Source: JBBDXI01 sp040902425
GTDB lineage: Bacteria; Planctomycetota; Phycisphaerae; Phycisphaerales; UBA1924
Length of the DNA stretch: 38,121 bases
Direction of reading: 5' to 3'
NCBI GenBank assembly: GCA_040902425.1
Contig: JBBDXI010000033.1
Location: 1 to 38,121 of the forward strand
The notes under the pieces are model-generated. The model saw nothing but the letters and a program-made list of their open reading frames with translations, made no database searches and had not been told where the DNA came from. Positions 34,164 to 38,121 of the stretch are shown here, in pieces; position 1 is the stretch's first letter; each line of letters starts with the position of its first letter. Both the position numbers and the translations under genes were made by a program.

Positions 34164-35205
34164 CGGGGTCCTCCATCACGTCCAGCAGGGAGTTAAAGAC
34201 TCGCCATCCTTGGGGGTATGGAAGCTGGAATCGGACCCGATCAAGCGGCGTGTTGATCGAGGTCACCTCGGTCACCTCCATGGTCAGTGTGCCCATCCCA
34301 AGGGGCCGCACGGGGACGCCCGCTCGGCCGAACACCTGCTCGATCGCGCGGCGGTGGGCCTGCTCTGTCGCATGGTCCTCGGGGTTCCACGGCTTCCGGA
34401 AACCCTCCGCCTCGAGCGCCGCCGTCAGCTGCTCCACCTGGTCGTCCGTCCATGCGCGGTCCCAAGCGGTCTTTGTGCCGCGCGTGGGAACCCAGGCGCC
34501 ATCCCGCTGCTGGCATTCTGTGGTCTCCAGCGTGACGATCGGTGAGCCCAGCAGGGCATCGCAGATTTCGATCCGCATCGGAAGGTACTCGCGCTGCGGG
34601 TCGCAGTCCACATCCACAAAGGTCGAGTACGCGCCCACCGCGCGCCAGGCCCGCAATCGAACCCTGCCGCTCTGCAGTGGCTCCACCGAATGCTTCCGCG
34701 CGGCCTTCAGAAACTCGGACATCGGGCAATCGCAGGCGGTCTCCAGCCAACGGCCAAGCAGCGTTTCTGGCGTCGGGTACAAGGCGCGGTCATGCCCGTC
34801 GGGGGCGCGAACCAGCCCCTTAGTGGCATCCGGCCGCTGCAGGCCCCGCACCTCGCCGTCCCCGGCGGCGATGAATCTCTCAAAATACCTCGGAGCCTGT
34901 CCTACCTCGGGAACAACCGCGTAGCGGTCCTGCCGGTACCAGTTCCCGTCGTCGTCGAAACCAAGGAAACCCTCCTGAATCGCCACCGGCTCGCTGAGCC
35001 ACGCGAGCGACACCGTGACGCGCTGCCGCCACTCGAGCGATCGAAGCCGGGCATCGTGGACGGCGAGCGCGGCGAGCAGGGCCTCCGCAGTCGGGGGAGC
35101 GGCCTCGGGCGCCACGGGCCGTCTCGCCGGCTGTGGATAGCCGGCCTGCGGATGGATGAACATCGCGATGGCCAGCACCACGAGTTGCACACGGGCGTTC
35201 AGCAT
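34129..35205 (-). CDS. secreted protein of unknown function
   Basis: The protein has 358 residues with a short signal peptide (NARVQLVVLAIAMFIHPQAG). The mature part begins with a helix (AEALLAALAVHDARLRSLEW) followed by likely beta strands (RVTVSLAWLSEP, EGFLGFDDDGNWYRQDRY). This reminds one of LolA/LolB-like lipoprotein carriers, but the match is by impression only. A cysteine pair (ACDCPMSEF) and a later C pair are present. Its ATG shares a base with the TGA of the upstream gene (TGATG), which means tight translational coupling to the 14-cysteine protein. Its end overlaps the DUF1573 gene. The three probably function together outside the cytoplasm. Confidence 0.78.
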   Translation of the reverse strand: MLNARVQLVVLAIAMFIHPQAGYPQPARRPVAPEAAPPTAEALLAALAVHDARLRSLEWRQRVTVSLAWLSEPVAIQEGFLGFDDDGNWYRQDRYAVVPEVGQAPRYFERFIAAGDGEVRGLQRPDATKGLVRAPDGHDRALYPTPETLLGRWLETACDCPMSEFLKAARKHSVEPLQSGRVRLRAWRAVGAYSTFVDVDCDPQREYLPMRIEICDALLGSPIVTLETTECQQRDGAWVPTRGTKTAWDRAWTDDQVEQLTAALEAEGFRKPWNPEDHATEQAHRRAIEQVFGRAGVPVRPLGMGTLTMEVTEVTSINTPLDRVRFQLPYPQGWRVFNSLLDVMEDPDGSHRVPVERY

Positions 35206-35693
35206 CAGGTGCAGTCCGCGGCCGTGCAACTGCCCACGGTCGGCGTGCCGGCGAGGCCGGTGCAGTAGCACGCGTCGGGGGTGGCGAAAGGCTCCCCGGC
35301 GGGGGGCGTGGCGGCCCACACGCATCCCAACCCGGTCGGCGTGCCACAGTTGACCGTGCCGAGGTTCGCGCTGATGGTGCAGGTATCGGCGGCAGGACGG
35401 CACGCGCCGATCGGAACGACGGTCCCGGTACAGATCGTGCACACACCCGTGCACGCGACCTTGCCGGGAGGCGTGCAGCCGGCGTAGCCGAGCGTCGCCG
35501 AGCTCCGCATCTGGGTGGCTGCGCCGCAGGTGCTGGGGACGCATCGGAATCCGAAGTGGAGATATGACGGCGCCGACGCGTCGCCGAAGTCAGCGATTGC
35601 GGCGTCGTTCAAGTCCTCTTGGGCCATGGCGGTCGTGCCTCCGAGGAGGGAGAGCCCCACAGCCAACGCCCCTAAAATGCAGTGACCCATCAT
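35205..35693 (-). CDS. secreted 14-cysteine protein
   Basis: The protein has 162 residues. A signal peptide (CILGALAVGLSLLGGTTAMA) is followed by about 137 mature residues with 14 cysteines (for example CTGVCTIC, CYCTGL, AADCT at the end). The even number and spacing suggest seven disulfides in a small, stable exported domain. No family is recognised. AAAGGAG precedes the double ATG. It is first in an operon with the two secreted proteins downstream (stop/start overlap TGATG) and is divergent, across 66 bp, from an ECF-like sigma factor gene. Confidence 0.78.
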   Translation of the reverse strand: MMGHCILGALAVGLSLLGGTTAMAQEDLNDAAIADFGDASAPSYLHFGFRCVPSTCGAATQMRSSATLGYAGCTPPGKVACTGVCTICTGTVVPIGACRPAADTCTISANLGTVNCGTPTGLGCVWAATPPAGEPFATPDACYCTGLAGTPTVGSCTAADCT

Positions 35694-35759
35694 CGGCTCC
35701 TTTCCGCAACCCTGGTGTGTGTACGCGGTACCATGATGTACGCGCCTGGAGGGTCGCCC

Positions 35760-36506
35760 GTGAGCGCTCGCCCGGAAAATAGAAGTGAGGAGCTCTCATC
35801 GAACGCCGATCCGGGCTCGGGCCAGGCCCATGGTCGTGCGGCCGTCGCGACCCTCCTTATCCGGCGCCGGCGCGTGGTTCGGGATCGGATTCTCCGGGGC
35901 TTGCGGAGGGCGGGCGGCCCGCTGGCGGACCTGGAGGATATCGAGGCCTCGGTCTTTCGGCGCATCGACCTGGCGATGCTCCGCGGGATGGTGCGAACCG
36001 AGAACGAACGGGAGTTCTGGGCCTACGTTTTGGCCGTCGTGGACAACGCCGTGCTCACGCGTCTTCGTGAGGCGTCGCGGGATCGCGCCGCGCGGGGGCG
36101 CTGGGCTGAGGGGGTGGGGACACTGCCCTCCCGATTCCGGGATTGCCAATCGGATGACGACGCCGCGGCCCGCCTTCATGAGGTGATTTTGTCGCTGGAT
36201 CGGGAGGAGGATCGCGAGTTACTCTGGGCGCGGCTGCGAGGGTGGACCTACGACGAACTGGCAGAGCAGCGCGGGTGCCCGCCCGAGCGGCTGCGGGCCC
36301 GGTTTGTGTCGATCTGCCGGCGCCTTCAAGGCCGCTCCCCCCATTTCTCCCCCCCCCCCACCGCCGCGGTGACCTGCGGCGAGGGCGCGGAGCGGCCCGG
36401 GCGCGTCACTTCTGCTCGACTTCCGGGCGCCGCAGGCGCTCCTCGCGCTGCCTCATCTCGGCGCGGAAGGTGGCCATGCCCTCGGGCTCGGGGAAGACCT
36501 GGTTGA
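35760..36506 (+). CDS. ECF-like sigma-70 family protein, 3' end probably wrong
   Basis: The conserved part is about 200 residues. Region 2 is weak but recognisable (DLEDIEASVFRRIDLAMLR, EREFWAYVLAVVDNAVLTRL). Region 4 is better (LDREEDRELLWARLRGWTY, ELAEQRGCPPERLRARF). The GTG at 35760 has GGAGGG 6 nt upstream. After CRRLQGRSPHFS the frame meets an 11-C run (36349-36359) and then continues as a low-complexity tail overlapping the convergent gene by about 100 bp. Removing one C would bring a TGA at 36370-36372 into frame and end the protein at about 203 residues, before the neighbour. The C-run is therefore a likely length error or phase-variable tract. It may control the divergent secreted-protein operon, as ECF factors often regulate neighbours. 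Confidence 0.68.
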   Translation: MSARPENRSEELSSNADPGSGQAHGRAAVATLLIRRRRVVRDRILRGLRRAGGPLADLEDIEASVFRRIDLAMLRGMVRTENEREFWAYVLAVVDNAVLTRLREASRDRAARGRWAEGVGTLPSRFRDCQSDDDAAARLHEVILSLDREEDRELLWARLRGWTYDELAEQRGCPPERLRARFVSICRRLQGRSPHFSPPPTAAVTCGEGAERPGRVTSARLPGAAGAPRAASSRRGRWPCPRARGRPG

Positions 36507-38121
36507 AGGGGCGGGAGAGGCGCTCGGCGGCCATCTGGTCGAGCAGGGCGCGGTAGTACTCGGCGAGGATGTCGTAGCCGAAGACGCGGAGGCTCTCGGG
36601 GGCGCGGTCGTAGAGGGCCTCGGCATCCTCGAGGGCGAGGCGGCCGATGAGGGCGGCGAACTCGGTCCCGGCGACGAGTCGGAAGTCGCGGTCCATGTAG
36701 CCCATGCGGGCGTTGTTGACATCCACAGCGTTGGTCCGGCCCTGCTGCGAGAAGTAGTACTGGTGGACGAGCCGGGCGTACTCCATCTGCTCGCGGAACT
36801 GCACGTCGTCGCCGGCGAGGAGGCCGGTGATGTAGGCGCCCTCCAGGGCCCCCACCACCTCCTCGGTGGCGACGGAGGGGCGGGAGAGCTCGTCCTCCAG
36901 CTCCTTCTTGACGAACTCGTCGAGCGTGAGGGCGAAGAGGTAGGGCCGGTCGGGGTCGTTGCGGTTGTGGTAGCGCCAGTCCTGGAGCTCGTCCTTCATC
37001 TTCTGGGCGCGGGCCTTCTCGCCCCGCCGGTAGAGGAAGCGGATGGCGTCCTTGCGGAAGTTCTCGTAGCCCGCGGCGTAGAGGGTGAAGACGCGGGTGC
37101 GCTGGGCGACGCCCTGCTCGTTCTTCTGCCACTCGGCCCAGGCCATGTTGACGTACTCGTCCAGGTGCTTGCCGTAGGAGTCGATGAAGTGGATGTGGGG
37201 GGCGCCGCGGTAGTAGACGGAGGTCTTCTGGTGCTCATCCCCGCGGGCGCGGATGTAGCTGATGAAGTCGAAGTGCACATCGCCGGAGCGCCAGAGGTCC
37301 TGGAGGGACTGGACGACGATGCGCCCGGAGTTGACGAAGTCGAAGTCCTTCTTGTTGCGCTCCTGGACGCGGAGCAGGGCGTTCTCGATGCCCCGCTGGC
37401 CCCAGTAGAGGGCGTGGGCCCCGCAGTGCCGCCAGTCGAGGGGGCCGAACTTCTCGATGTAGCGGAGCATCCGGTCGGGCTCCATGTGGTACCGCTCGAT
37501 GAGCATCTGCTTGCGGAGGAAGGGCAGGAGCGCGCCCCAGGCCTTCTGAAGGGCCGGGTCGGTCACCATCTCCAGCAGCTTCTTCTCTTCCGGGCCCATC
37601 CCGCGCTCGAACATGGGGCGGCTGGGGGACGTGGCGATGGCGTGGGCCTGGGCGTAGACCTGGACGAGCGCATCGCCCGGCTCCATCCCCAGCTCGGCGC
37701 GGAGGCGGTCCACCAGGGTCTTCGTCGAGGGCTCCGCCGCGACCACGTCCCGCGGGTCGGTGGGCGCCTCGGCGACGGGGCGGAACCACTCGGCGTACCT
37801 GGCGGTGGCTGCGGCGAACTCGCGGTCGCCGGGCCCGGGCTTGGGCGGGGGCCCCAGGATCATGGTCCACTCCGCGGCCAGCTCGCGCTTGTAGATGCGG
37901 TTGGCGTCGTCCATGAAGCCACCGATCTTGTGGAGGAAGATCCAGGCGAGCTCCTTGTGGATCAGGAGGTCGTTGGGGTTGGCGGGGATGCCCTCATCCC
38001 GGAGCAGGTGGATGCCGGCGCTGACCCAGCGCCAGCGCTCCATGGGGGTCTGGGTGCTGACGGAGATGTTGTACGCCATGTTCCAGGCGTGGAAGACCCA
38101 GACCTGGGGGAAGCGGGGCTG
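36406..38121 (-). CDS. helical-repeat protein of planctomycete type, N-terminus beyond window
   Basis: 571 residues are visible; the frame is open to the right edge, so the start lies outside. The sequence is rich in helices and aromatic residues. It has VWVFHAWNMAYNIS and RWRWVSAGIHLLRDEG near the visible start, KELAWIFLHKIGGFMDDAN, and later YAAGYENFRKDAIRFLYRRG, which reads like TPR-type hairpins. I recall close relatives across Planctomycetota, sometimes carrying the misleading label IRE (iron responsive element); no function is established. No membrane helix is seen in this part. It converges on the ECF-like sigma gene. Confidence 0.8.
   Translation of the reverse strand, partial: QPRFPQVWVFHAWNMAYNISVSTQTPMERWRWVSAGIHLLRDEGIPANPNDLLIHKELAWIFLHKIGGFMDDANRIYKRELAAEWTMILGPPPKPGPGDREFAAATARYAEWFRPVAEAPTDPRDVVAAEPSTKTLVDRLRAELGMEPGDALVQVYAQAHAIATSPSRPMFERGMGPEEKKLLEMVTDPALQKAWGALLPFLRKQMLIERYHMEPDRMLRYIEKFGPLDWRHCGAHALYWGQRGIENALLRVQERNKKDFDFVNSGRIVVQSLQDLWRSGDVHFDFISYIRARGDEHQKTSVYYRGAPHIHFIDSYGKHLDEYVNMAWAEWQKNEQGVAQRTRVFTLYAAGYENFRKDAIRFLYRRGEKARAQKMKDELQDWRYHNRNDPDRPYLFALTLDEFVKKELEDELSRPSVATEEVVGALEGAYITGLLAGDDVQFREQMEYARLVHQYYFSQQGRTNAVDVNNARMGYMDRDFRLVAGTEFAALIGRLALEDAEALYDRAPESLRVFGYDILAEYYRALLDQMAAERLSRPFNQVFPEPEGMATFRAEMRQREERLRRPEVEQK

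Overview
The window is very GC-rich DNA whose gene content points to a Planctomycetota bacterium, most likely of the Phycisphaerae. The evidence is an adjacent DUF1800/DUF1501 pair, four secreted proteins that end in a two-part cysteine-containing dockerin-like tail of the kind called 'GC-type dockerin' in that class, a DUF1573 protein, small membrane proteins with zinc ribbons, and a primary-like sigma factor with an unusual region 2.4. This assignment rests on family recognition only; there is no rRNA in the window.

Layout. 1-3.45 kb: the end of a COX15/CtaA-like gene, then DUF1800 and the Tat-exported DUF1501 protein. 3.6-5.1 kb (minus): a zinc-ribbon membrane protein, a small membrane protein and a Mn-type superoxide dismutase. 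5.5-8.3 kb (plus): a sigma-70 factor closed by a textbook terminator, then a PilT-like ATPase. 8.3-9.5 kb (minus): a frame-disrupted membrane protein gene. 9.6-19.1 kb: a surface-protein island on the minus strand with two 7-repeat propeller proteins, one 14-repeat propeller protein and an M1 metallopeptidase. All four carry the same dockerin tail. A decayed dockerin relic and an unrelated plus-strand gene of unknown function lie among them. 19.5-23.1 kb (plus): a PilB/GspE-like protein with three membrane helices and a degenerate P-loop, followed by a CvpA-domain protein. 23.1-25.9 kb: phoU, a methyltransferase and a frameshifted conserved gene. 25.9-31.8 kb (minus): a GH10-like protein without its catalytic glutamates, a ComEA-like protein and mfd. 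32.0-33.0 kb: purC. 33.1-35.7 kb (minus): a coupled three-gene secreted-protein operon (a 14-cysteine protein, an unknown protein and a DUF1573 protein), with an ECF-like sigma factor divergent from it. 36.4-38.1 kb: a helical-repeat protein cut by the window edge.

The most striking signals are these. (1) At least four short-unit tandem repeats (7- or 8-bp units) have unrelated unit sequences but a shared design, usually two arms of inverted units around a short loop. Two of them have entered mfd and purC without breaking the frame. (2) A second, palindromic element family has also entered mfd and DUF1501 in frame. (3) A membrane-embedded, apparently ATPase-degenerate PilB-like protein is paired with a CvpA-domain protein. 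(4) The dockerin-tailed propellers have 7, 7 and 14 repeats, each flanked by one cysteine on either side, and their dockerin loop is three residues longer than the canonical one.

No tRNA, rRNA, CRISPR array, transposase or integrase was recognised.
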